Source of the DNA: Aequitasia sp047973235
GTDB lineage: Bacteria; Bacillota; Clostridia; Lachnospirales; Lachnospiraceae
NCBI GenBank assembly: GCA_047973235.1
Contig: JBKEBP010000264.1
Span: 1-10,033 of the forward strand
DNA: 10,033 bases
Reading direction: 5' to 3'
The position numbers were made by a program, and so were the translations under genes. The notes under the pieces were generated by a model that had not been told where the DNA came from, ran no database searches, and saw nothing but the letters and a program-made list of their open reading frames with translations. How positions within the stretch are numbered: position 1 is the first letter of the stretch; each line of letters starts with the position of its first letter. This document shows, one piece after another, positions 1-6,174 of the stretch.

Positions 1-122
1 TTCACTGCCTGGGAAAAGATGGGTATCGTTTCTATACAGAGACAAAAGTTGTTACAACTCGTTGGTTCGACGAAGAAGAAGCTAAAAAAGAAGTTACATC
101 TACATGGGATGGAACCATCTAG
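1..122 (+). CDS. 3' end of an unrecognised protein (partial, 5' truncated)
   Basis: Reading codons from base 3 gives 39 residues, beginning HCLGKDGYRF and ending VTSTWDGTI, then TAG at 120-122. The composition (mixed charged and aromatic residues) looks like a real protein tail. The frame starting at base 1 is also open, to a TGA at 139-141, but gives a lysine/leucine-rich, unlikely peptide. I do not recognise the family. The position 62 bases upstream of the aldolase, with no terminator between them, suggests co-transcription and possibly another inositol gene (iolE and iolG are missing from this window). That link is guesswork from position only. Confidence 0.7.
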   Translation, partial: HCLGKDGYRFYTETKVVTTRWFDEEEAKKEVTSTWDGTI

Positions 123-184
123 TATCGTAGGAAGTCTTTGAGCGTATTATCCGACAGCCCCACCTAGTAAAAAGGAGATTAGCA

Positions 185-1024
185 ATGGCATTGGTAGAAA
201 TGAAATCATTACTTGAACGTGCAGGTAGAAATAATATTGGTGTAGGCGCGTTTAGCGTAGGTAATATGGAAATGATTATGGGGGCTATTAAAGCGGCAGA
301 GGAACTTAATACACCAATTATAATTCAGATAGCTGAAGTGAGACTTAAACATTCGCCGCTGGAGTTAATCGGACCGATGATGGTTGCTGCGGCTAAGGAA
401 GCTAAAGTGGATGTTGCGGTTCACTTAGACCATGGTATTACAATGAAAACGGTGGATCTGGCACTTGATCTTGGCTTTTCTTCGGTTATGCTTGATGCAT
501 CACGTGATGAGTTTAGCAAAAACATTGAAAGGACAGCGCTCGTTGTAAAAAAAGCAAAGACATATAGTGCAACGGTAGAGGCTGAGCTGGGACTAGTAGG
601 TGGGAGTGAGGACGGAAGTGAGGATCATGGTATAAAATGCACGTCCCCAACAGATGCGAAGATATTTGTAGACAGAACCGGAATTGATGCACTTGCAGTT
701 GCTATAGGAAATGCACATGGAGACTATCCTGTGGCACCGACTTTGAGGTTTGATGTGCTTGAAGAGATAAGTGAAAATGTAAATGTTCCACTTGTTTTAC
801 ATGGCGGCAGCGGCATAACGGATGATGATTTTAGAAGGGCAATATCTCTCGGTATTAAGAAGGTCAATATTGCGACTGCGAGTTTTAATAGTGTGACTAA
901 AGAGGCAAGGAAATATTTTATTGATTCTGAAAGCCCCAATTATTTTGGCTTAAATGAAGCCATGATACAAGGCACATATGAGAATGTCAAGAAACATATA
1001 CTCGTTTTCAATGAAAGGTATTAA
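185..1024 (+). CDS. iolJ: Class II (zinc) ketose-bisphosphate aldolase, probable 6-phospho-5-dehydro-2-deoxy-D-gluconate aldolase
   Basis: A 279-residue TIM-barrel aldolase of the FbaA/GatY/KbaY/IolJ family, of usual length. Visible motifs are HLDHG at residues 80-84 (D82 the likely catalytic acid/base, H83 a zinc ligand), VEAELG near 131-136, GNAHG at 176-180 (H179) and LHGGSG at 205-210 (H206), the expected metal-binding set. A phosphate-binding loop VNIAT lies near 227-231. The start is fixed by AAGGAG at 172-177, 7 bases before ATG. Sequence alone does not separate IolJ from fructose-1,6-bisphosphate or tagatose-bisphosphate aldolases. The IolJ role (cleavage of 6-phospho-5-dehydro-2-deoxygluconate to dihydroxyacetone phosphate and malonate semialdehyde in the cytoplasm) is inferred from the neighbouring iolC, iolD and iolB. 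It is probably transcribed with the gene ending at 122, since no promoter is apparent in the 62-base gap. Confidence 0.85.
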   Translation: MALVEMKSLLERAGRNNIGVGAFSVGNMEMIMGAIKAAEELNTPIIIQIAEVRLKHSPLELIGPMMVAAAKEAKVDVAVHLDHGITMKTVDLALDLGFSSVMLDASRDEFSKNIERTALVVKKAKTYSATVEAELGLVGGSEDGSEDHGIKCTSPTDAKIFVDRTGIDALAVAIGNAHGDYPVAPTLRFDVLEEISENVNVPLVLHGGSGITDDDFRRAISLGIKKVNIATASFNSVTKEARKYFIDSESPNYFGLNEAMIQGTYENVKKHILVFNERY

Positions 1025-1048
1025 GCACAAATAACTTGCGTGCTTTTT
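1023..1048 (+). terminator. Weak hairpin with T-run at the end of iolJ (possible terminator or operator)
   Basis: AAGCAC (1023-1028, including the last two bases of the iolJ stop) pairs with GTGCTT (1040-1045) across an 11-base loop and is followed by TTT. Six base pairs and a wide loop make it a poor intrinsic terminator. It overlaps the -35 box of the downstream promoter, so the same inverted repeat could instead be a repressor half-site pair. Confidence 0.35.
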
Positions 1049-1064
1049 GCGTGTGTGCTATAAT
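1036..1064 (+). promoter_or_regulatory. Sigma-A type promoter with extended -10, upstream of the LacI-family gene
   Basis: TTGCGT (1036-1041), a 17-base spacer, then TATAAT (1059-1064) preceded by TGC (1056-1058), giving an extended -10. The expected start site is near 1071, leaving a leader of about 28 bases. The spacer and -35 contain GCGTGC and GCGTGTGTGC, close to GTGC/GCAC elements at the iolC promoter, which suggests autoregulation by the adjacent repressor. Confidence 0.7.
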
Positions 1065-1098
1065 GACAAAAATTCACTAAAGCGAGGGGGGATGTCAT

Positions 1099-2115
1099 AT
1101 GGCAGGAACCATTCAGGATATTGCTGAGATAGCAGGAGTGTCAAGAGGCACTGTAGATAGAGCATTAAATAAACGTGGTCGTATAAATAAAGATGTTGAG
1201 GAACGTATACTACAAATAGCTAAAGAAATAGGGTATGTGCCTCGAAGAAAGAAAGATGAAAAAAATGAACGACTAAAGATGGGTGTAGTTACGCAACTCT
1301 CAGGAGCGCCCTTTATGAGCGGAATAAGAAAAGGTATCAATGATGCTATAAAGGAAACATTGGCCAAACGTGCAGAGGTCATTATTAAGGAATGTAACGA
1401 TGTAAGTGAAGAGAGTCAACTCGCTGCACTTGAGGAACTGGAGAAAGAAGGCGTGGCTGGGATAGCTATGATGCCGGTGGATTGCCTTGCGATACGAAAT
1501 AAGATTAATGAACTTGTAGATAAGGAAATAAAGGTTATAACATTTAATACGGATATTATTGGAACAAGAAGAAGCTGTTTTGTCGGAATGGACAATATTA
1601 GAAGTGGAAGAACAGCAGCAGGACTGATTGGAACACTAACAAAAAAAGAGGGCCAAGTACTTGCGATTACCGGGCATTTTGGAAACAGTGTTAATAATAT
1701 GCGTGTTGAAGGGTTTACAGATGAGTTAAAGAAAAGCTACACCGGACTACATATTGTTGGTGTTCAAAGCGGATTTGATGAAAGTGCTGAAGTAGAAAAA
1801 ATAGTTAAAAATAGCATCGAGACATTTCCTGAATTGAAGGGAATAGTTGTTTTTTCCGCAGGACAAGCTGGTGTTACAAAAGCATTTAAAAGTTTAAAGT
1901 GTGAAGAAAGACCATTTGTTATAGTATATGATTTGACACCTGAAAATGTAAAAGGACTAAAAGAAGATGGATTTGATTTTATTATAGATCAAAATGGTTA
2001 TATGCAAGGTTATAAATCCTTGTGCATATTAGTAGATTTGCTAAGAGGTGATACACAACCTGCAAAAGAATACTATTACACGGACATAATTATTAAGACA
2101 AAATACATCGTCTAG
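1099..2115 (+). CDS. LacI-family transcriptional regulator with sugar-binding (type 1 PBP) domain, putative inositol-operon repressor
   Basis: A 338-residue protein of normal LacI-family length. The N-terminal helix-turn-helix is clear at residues 4-23 (TIQDIAEIAGVS, then GTVDRAL), followed by a hinge segment ending IGYVPRR near 44-50. Residues from about 60 form a type 1 periplasmic-binding-protein fold, with GIRKGI near 75-80, FVGMDN near 161-166, and a C-terminal DQNGYMQGY at 297-305 matching the family's ligand-loop pattern. The fold resembles ribose/inositol-binding proteins, so an inositol-pathway ligand is plausible but not shown. GAGGGGGG at 1084-1091 precedes ATG at 1099. It sits between iolJ and iolC, has its own promoter and ends at a strong terminator. 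The likely role is repression of the flanking iol genes and itself. Known iol regulators in Bacillus are DeoR-type and in enterobacteria RpiR-type, so the LacI class differs. Confidence 0.88.
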   Translation: MAGTIQDIAEIAGVSRGTVDRALNKRGRINKDVEERILQIAKEIGYVPRRKKDEKNERLKMGVVTQLSGAPFMSGIRKGINDAIKETLAKRAEVIIKECNDVSEESQLAALEELEKEGVAGIAMMPVDCLAIRNKINELVDKEIKVITFNTDIIGTRRSCFVGMDNIRSGRTAAGLIGTLTKKEGQVLAITGHFGNSVNNMRVEGFTDELKKSYTGLHIVGVQSGFDESAEVEKIVKNSIETFPELKGIVVFSAGQAGVTKAFKSLKCEERPFVIVYDLTPENVKGLKEDGFDFIIDQNGYMQGYKSLCILVDLLRGDTQPAKEYYYTDIIIKTKYIV

Positions 2116-2135
2116 AGCAACTACATAAGAGAACT

Positions 2136-2164
2136 AAAAAGCACGCTTTAAAAGCGTGCTTTTT
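2136..2164 (+). terminator. Strong intrinsic terminator after the LacI-family gene
   Basis: A perfect inverted repeat: 14 bases at 2136-2149 (AAAAAGCACGCTTT), one central A, and the exact complement at 2151-2164 ending TTTTT. The GC core is GCACGC/GCGTGC. The flanking A and T runs are symmetric, so it could also stop transcription from the opposite strand. It separates the iolJ-lacI unit from the iolC unit. Confidence 0.93.
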
Positions 2165-2234
2165 GAATGTGTACAATGGTCAATATTACTAAAAAAACAC
2201 TGAAAAATTGTGCAAAAATGAGAAAAGACCAAAA

Positions 2235-2266
2235 GTGTGCATAAACGTATTGCACGCGTGTGCGAA
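2235..2266 (+). promoter_or_regulatory. Candidate operator: overlapping GTGC/GCAC inverted repeats at the iolC promoter
   Basis: Three half-sites lie in series: GTGCA (2237-2241), TGCAC (2251-2255) and GTGC (2260-2263). The first two form an inverted repeat with 9 bases between. The second and third form another (GCAC, spacer GCGT, GTGC) inside TTGCACGCGTGTGCGAA at 2250-2266, centred on the palindrome CACGCGTG. The second repeat covers the -35 box, a typical repressor position. Binding by the adjacent LacI-family protein is inference. Confidence 0.5.
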
Positions 2267-2279
2267 TGTGTGATACTAT
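2250..2279 (+). promoter_or_regulatory. Sigma-A type promoter of the iolC-iolD-iolB operon
   Basis: TTGCAC (2250-2255), an 18-base spacer, then TACTAT (2274-2279) with an upstream TGA (2271-2273) giving an extended -10. The predicted start site is near 2286, so the leader is about 42 bases and contains two copies of AAAGCACA. It lies directly after the terminator at 2136-2164 and is the only good promoter I see for the following genes. Confidence 0.6.
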
Positions 2280-2290
2280 AACTAATATAA

Positions 2291-2309
2291 AAAGCACACT
2301 TAAAGCACA
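2291..2309 (+). repeat. Direct repeat AAAGCACA in the iolC leader
   Basis: AAAGCACA occurs at 2291-2298 and again at 2302-2309, spaced 11 bases start to start, about one helical turn. The same GCACA element occurs at 1025-1029 after iolJ. It may be a further regulator contact site downstream of the start of transcription. Confidence 0.45.
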
Positions 2310-2327
2310 ACAAAACGAGGTGAAGAA

Positions 2328-3362
2328 ATGAAGTATTTTGAATTGGATGAAAGCAGAAAGATGGATTTAGTCCTAGTAGGTCGAGTGGCGATTGATTTAA
2401 ACCCTGCATATAATGATCAAGTACAGGAAGATTTTAAACCACTTAAGAAGGTACACATGTTTGAAAAGTTTGTTGGAGGATCACCTGCAAATATCGCAGT
2501 GGGAATATCAAGACATGGAATGAAAGCAGGATTTTTTGGAAAAGTATCTGATGATCAGTTTGGTGAATACGTTGTGGATTACTTTGACAATGAAGGTATT
2601 GATACAAGTAGAATTACCAAGGCAGAAAATGGAGAAAAGCTATGTCTTACATTTACCGAAATGTTATCTCCGAGTGAAAGCAGCATCTTAATGTATAGGA
2701 ACACACCTGCAGATTTACAGTTATGTGTAGAGGATATAGATGAAGAATACATCAAAAACGCAAAAGCGATTCTAATTTCCGGAACAGCGCTATCGTCAAG
2801 CCCATCCAGAGAGGCATCGATTAAGGCTGTAATGCTCGCAAAGCGTTTAGGCACCAAGATTATATTTGATATCGATTACAGAGCGTATAGTTGGAAGAGT
2901 GAAGATGAGATATCTATATATTATTCTACAGTTGCTAAAGAAGCGGATATTATTATGGGGTCAAGAGAGGAATTCGACTTAACGGAAAAGCTTATTAAAC
3001 CGGGTATGACAGACGAAGAAAGTGCAAAATTCTGGCAGGAATATAATGCAAAGATTGTTGTAATAAAGCATGGTATGAAAGGCTCGACTGCATATACATG
3101 CGATGGAGAACAATTTTCTATTAAACCATTCCCGGTTGAAGCTAGAAAAGGTTTTGGTGGTGGAGATGGATACGGCTCGGGATTTTTATATGGATTATAC
3201 CAAGGTTGGGAAATAATAGATTGCCTTGAGTTTGGTTCGGCCGAGGCGGCAATGATGGTTAAGAGTAATACATCTTCGGATACATTGCCTAACCCTGAAG
3301 AGGTTAAAGCGTTTATAAAAGAAGAAAAAGAATTATATGGCGAGATGATAGCTCGCGTTTAG
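2328..3362 (+). CDS. iolC: 5-dehydro-2-deoxygluconokinase (PfkB/ribokinase family)
   Basis: A 344-residue cytoplasmic sugar kinase that phosphorylates 5-dehydro-2-deoxy-D-gluconate with ATP, the step before the IolJ aldolase. PfkB signature 1 is seen as GGSPANIAVG at residues 50-59. DIDYRAYSW at 181-189 is characteristic of IolC among PfkB kinases. Signature 2 is around 275-287, with the catalytic base D280 in GGGD followed by GYGSGF. This second signature is unusually glycine-rich; relatives generally read GAGD or GSGD followed by an S/A-rich stretch. The length fits the family. AGGTG at 2318-2322 serves the ATG at 2328. It is the first gene of the downstream unit and its stop codon (3360-3362) overlaps the ribosome binding site of iolD. 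Confidence 0.93.
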   Translation: MKYFELDESRKMDLVLVGRVAIDLNPAYNDQVQEDFKPLKKVHMFEKFVGGSPANIAVGISRHGMKAGFFGKVSDDQFGEYVVDYFDNEGIDTSRITKAENGEKLCLTFTEMLSPSESSILMYRNTPADLQLCVEDIDEEYIKNAKAILISGTALSSSPSREASIKAVMLAKRLGTKIIFDIDYRAYSWKSEDEISIYYSTVAKEADIIMGSREEFDLTEKLIKPGMTDEESAKFWQEYNAKIVVIKHGMKGSTAYTCDGEQFSIKPFPVEARKGFGGGDGYGSGFLYGLYQGWEIIDCLEFGSAEAAMMVKSNTSSDTLPNPEEVKAFIKEEKELYGEMIARV

Positions 3363-3371
3363 GAGGATGAA

Positions 3372-5303
3372 ATGGAAAAAACAACAAAAATGACAACTGC
3401 CCAGGCAATAGTCAAGTTTCTGGATAACCAATATGTAGTTGTGGATGGTGTTGAAACTAAGCTGGTAGAGAACTTTTTCACAATTTTCGGTCATGGTATA
3501 GCAGTTGGACTTGGAGAAGCACTTGATACGAATCCCGGAAATATACGAGTTATGCAGGGTCGAAATGAACAGGGAATGTGCCATACGGCAATAGCGTATG
3601 CAAAGCAAAACGATAGAAAAAAAATCATACCATGTGCATCTTCGGTGGGACCGGGTGCCGCTAATATGGTTACTGCTTGTGCGACGGCTACGGTTAATAA
3701 TATACCTTTGCTCGTGTTTCCGGCGGATACATTTGCTTCAAGACAACCGGATCCGGTACTACAACAACTGGAGCAAAGCAGTAGTTTAGCACTAAGTACT
3801 AATGATGCTTTTAAGCCGGTTTGTAAATATTGGGATAGAATATCCAGACCTGAGATGATTATGACGGCACTTATAAATGCTATGAGAGTTTTGACGGATG
3901 CCGCGGAAACCGGTGCTTGTTGTATCTCGCTTCCGCAGGATGTTGAAGGAGAATCTTTTGACTATCCGGATTATTTCTTTGAAAAAAGAGTACATAGAAT
4001 TACAAGACCTGTCGCAGTTGAAGAAGAATTGGAAGATATAGCGTCAATAATTAAAGCGGCTAAAAAACCACTTGTTGTAGTTGGTGGTGGTGTTAGGTAT
4101 TCAGGTGCAGGAAAAGAAGTGGAAAACTTCTGCAAGGAATTTCAAATTCCGTTTGGTGAAAGTCAAGGTGGGAAAAGTGCATGTGTGTCCAGCCATCCTT
4201 ATTGTTTAGGAGGTATAGGTGTTACAGGAACGTATGCGTCAAATATAATTGCTCGTGACGCAGACGTTGTTATAGCGATAGGAACTAGACTTAGTGATTT
4301 CACGACGGGATCAAAGCGACTATTTAAGAATGCAAATGTGAAGTTCGTTACAATTAATAATAACAGATATCATGCTTATAAGATGGATGCAACAAAAGCT
4401 GTAGGAGATGCTAAAGCAACGGTATTGGCACTTTCTGAAAAATTACGGGCCGCAGGTTACAAATCTACATATTCAAATGAGTTGGCAGAGGCTAAAAAGG
4501 CTTGGGATGTTGAAATGATGAGACTTGCTGATATTAGATATACAGGCGAAGATTTTGATCCGATTATTAAAGCGAGAGATCCAAGAACTGTACCGGAGTT
4601 TGTTAAGCTTACGGGTGGTAAAATATCTCAATCAGCAGCATTAGCAGCGCTTCGAAGAGTAATAGATAAGGATGCAGTAGTGATAACGGCCGGGGGTTCA
4701 CTTCCTAGTTGTATGCAGAGAGTGTGGACAACGGATAAAAGAGGTGGATACCATGCAGAATACGGATATTCGTGTATGGGATATGAGGTTGCAGCTACGC
4801 TAGGTGTTAAGATGGCTGAGCCTGATGCGGAAGTGTATGCAGTTGTAGGTGATTCGAGTTTTCAAATGCTTCATAGCGAAATAGGGACAATAATGCAAGA
4901 GAAGAAAAAGGTTAATATTCTAGTATTTGATAACTGCGGATTCGGATGCATTAACAATCTGGAAATGAACCATGGTATTGGAAGTCTTGCAACTGAGTTT
5001 AGATATACAGATGGAAAGAAACCGGTCGGAGATTTGATACCTGTAGATTATGCTATGGTTGCAAAAGGTTATGGATTGATATCATATACATGCAAGACTA
5101 TTGAAGAACTTGAAGCGGCGCTGGAGGATGCGAAGAAGCAGGATGTTGCGTGCCTCTTTGACTTAAAGGTTATACCAAAGACTATGACGGATGGCTATGA
5201 GTCATGGTGGAATGTTGGAATCGCTACTACATCTGATAAAGCGAGCGTGAGAGAGGCTTGTGAGGGCGTAATGGAAGGTAGAAAAGAAGCAAGAGATTAC
5301 TAA
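3372..5303 (+). CDS. iolD: 3D-(3,5/4)-trihydroxycyclohexane-1,2-dione acylhydrolase (ThDP-dependent)
   Basis: A 643-residue thiamine-diphosphate enzyme that hydrolytically opens the cyclohexanedione ring to 5-deoxy-glucuronate. The three-domain plan is visible: a PYR domain at about 1-200, with the catalytic glutamate E66 in RNEQGM; a central domain at about 215-360; and a PP domain at about 420-605. The cofactor/metal motif is GDSSF at 493-497 through DNCGFGCINN at 520-529. The third position is serine rather than the common glycine (GDG), although the spacing is normal. Length and the YHAEYGYSCMGYE segment (460-472) fit IolD rather than acetolactate synthase. AGGAGG at 3361-3366, overlapping the iolC stop, precedes ATG by 5 bases, consistent with translational coupling. 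Confidence 0.95.
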   Translation: MEKTTKMTTAQAIVKFLDNQYVVVDGVETKLVENFFTIFGHGIAVGLGEALDTNPGNIRVMQGRNEQGMCHTAIAYAKQNDRKKIIPCASSVGPGAANMVTACATATVNNIPLLVFPADTFASRQPDPVLQQLEQSSSLALSTNDAFKPVCKYWDRISRPEMIMTALINAMRVLTDAAETGACCISLPQDVEGESFDYPDYFFEKRVHRITRPVAVEEELEDIASIIKAAKKPLVVVGGGVRYSGAGKEVENFCKEFQIPFGESQGGKSACVSSHPYCLGGIGVTGTYASNIIARDADVVIAIGTRLSDFTTGSKRLFKNANVKFVTINNNRYHAYKMDATKAVGDAKATVLALSEKLRAAGYKSTYSNELAEAKKAWDVEMMRLADIRYTGEDFDPIIKARDPRTVPEFVKLTGGKISQSAALAALRRVIDKDAVVITAGGSLPSCMQRVWTTDKRGGYHAEYGYSCMGYEVAATLGVKMAEPDAEVYAVVGDSSFQMLHSEIGTIMQEKKKVNILVFDNCGFGCINNLEMNHGIGSLATEFRYTDGKKPVGDLIPVDYAMVAKGYGLISYTCKTIEELEAALEDAKKQDVACLFDLKVIPKTMTDGYESWWNVGIATTSDKASVREACEGVMEGRKEARDY

Positions 5304-6122
5304 ATGGAAAGTGAGATCAAGATGAAAAATGTATTTGGTTATCCTAAGTTTGATAACAAGGGCGAAAGAATATTGACAACCTATGACAATGAATATAGTG
5401 ATATGTTGATGGATGTTCGTGTTTTTCGATTAAACAAAGGAGAGAAAAAAGTATTTAACAAATCAGGTGAAGAAACTGCTGTGCTGCTCCTTAAAGGTAA
5501 AATCACATTTTGCATGTCGAGTGGAGAGTACGAAGCATCAAGAAAAGATGTATTTACAGAGGGACCGTGGTGTGTGCACTTATGTAGTGGAAGTGAGTTA
5601 GTGGTGGAAACGCGAGAGGATTCGGAAGTCCTGGTACAATCAGCGAAGAACGACGCTGTTTTTGAAATGAAATTATATAAACCTGAAGATGCGCCTTGGA
5701 AATATTCTTGTAAGGACAAGTTTGGAAATGTGGCAAAAAGACGTGTGAATACAATATTTGATATTGACATTGCGCCATATTCAAACATGGTGCTGGGAGA
5801 AGTGTTAAATGATAAGGGAAACTGGTCGGGATATCTGCCGCATCGTCATCCTCAACCGGAGGTGTATTATTTCTTATTTGATAGACCTGAGGGATTTGGA
5901 GCGAGTTTTGTAGGTGATGATGTCTATAAAAGTATTGACGGTAGTTTTTCTGCAATACCCGGTGGAGAGTTACATCCGCAGGCTGTAGCACCGGGATATC
6001 AAATGTACACAACATGGATGATAAGACATCTGGATGGTAATCCTTGGCATCAAACGGATAGAAACGAAGATGAAAGATATATGTGGCTTCATGACGTTAC
6101 GGATAGTTACTTTGATAAGTAA
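5304..6122 (+). CDS. iolB: 5-deoxy-glucuronate isomerase
   Basis: A 272-residue bicupin protein converting 5-deoxy-D-glucuronate to 5-dehydro-2-deoxy-D-gluconate, the link between IolD and IolC. The C-terminal cupin has the family metal site: LPHRHPQPEVYYF at residues 178-190 (H180, H182, E186) and H224 in GELHPQ. R194/P195 in FDRPEGFG and the tail near 250-270 (HQTDRNEDERYMWLHD) are also typical. The ATG at 5304 directly follows the iolD stop (5301-5303) with only a weak Shine-Dalgarno, so it would depend on coupled translation. A second ATG at 5322, with GTGAGA just upstream, would give a protein 6 residues shorter starting MKNVFGYP. I cannot decide between them. Confidence 0.94.
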   Translation: MESEIKMKNVFGYPKFDNKGERILTTYDNEYSDMLMDVRVFRLNKGEKKVFNKSGEETAVLLLKGKITFCMSSGEYEASRKDVFTEGPWCVHLCSGSELVVETREDSEVLVQSAKNDAVFEMKLYKPEDAPWKYSCKDKFGNVAKRRVNTIFDIDIAPYSNMVLGEVLNDKGNWSGYLPHRHPQPEVYYFLFDRPEGFGASFVGDDVYKSIDGSFSAIPGGELHPQAVAPGYQMYTTWMIRHLDGNPWHQTDRNEDERYMWLHDVTDSYFDK

Positions 6123-6174
6123 AAAATGCAATACAAAAATTTTGCTTGATAGCACAGAAAAATAGGAGGATATT

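Noticed and set aside
2238..2254. CcpA catabolite-repression (cre) site around AAACGT before iolC
   Set aside because: TG and CA ends are not at the 14-base cre spacing around the central CG; the GTGC/GCAC repeat explanation fits better.
2134..2409. 91-codon minus-strand open frame across the lacI-iolC intergenic region
   Set aside because: It runs through the terminator, the promoter and the start of iolC. Composition is Cys/His/Ser-rich, like a shadow frame, with no support as a gene.
5381..6015. Long antisense open frames (135 and 153 codons) opposite iolB
   Set aside because: They lie wholly within iolB on the other strand, have no ribosome binding site or recognisable domain, and iolB itself has clear family motifs.
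6123..6174. Promoter or terminator between iolB and the alcohol dehydrogenase
   Set aside because: The stretch is AT-rich with a small palindrome (CAAAAATTTTG) and GCAA/TTGC arms, but has neither a GC stem with T-run nor paired -35/-10 boxes.
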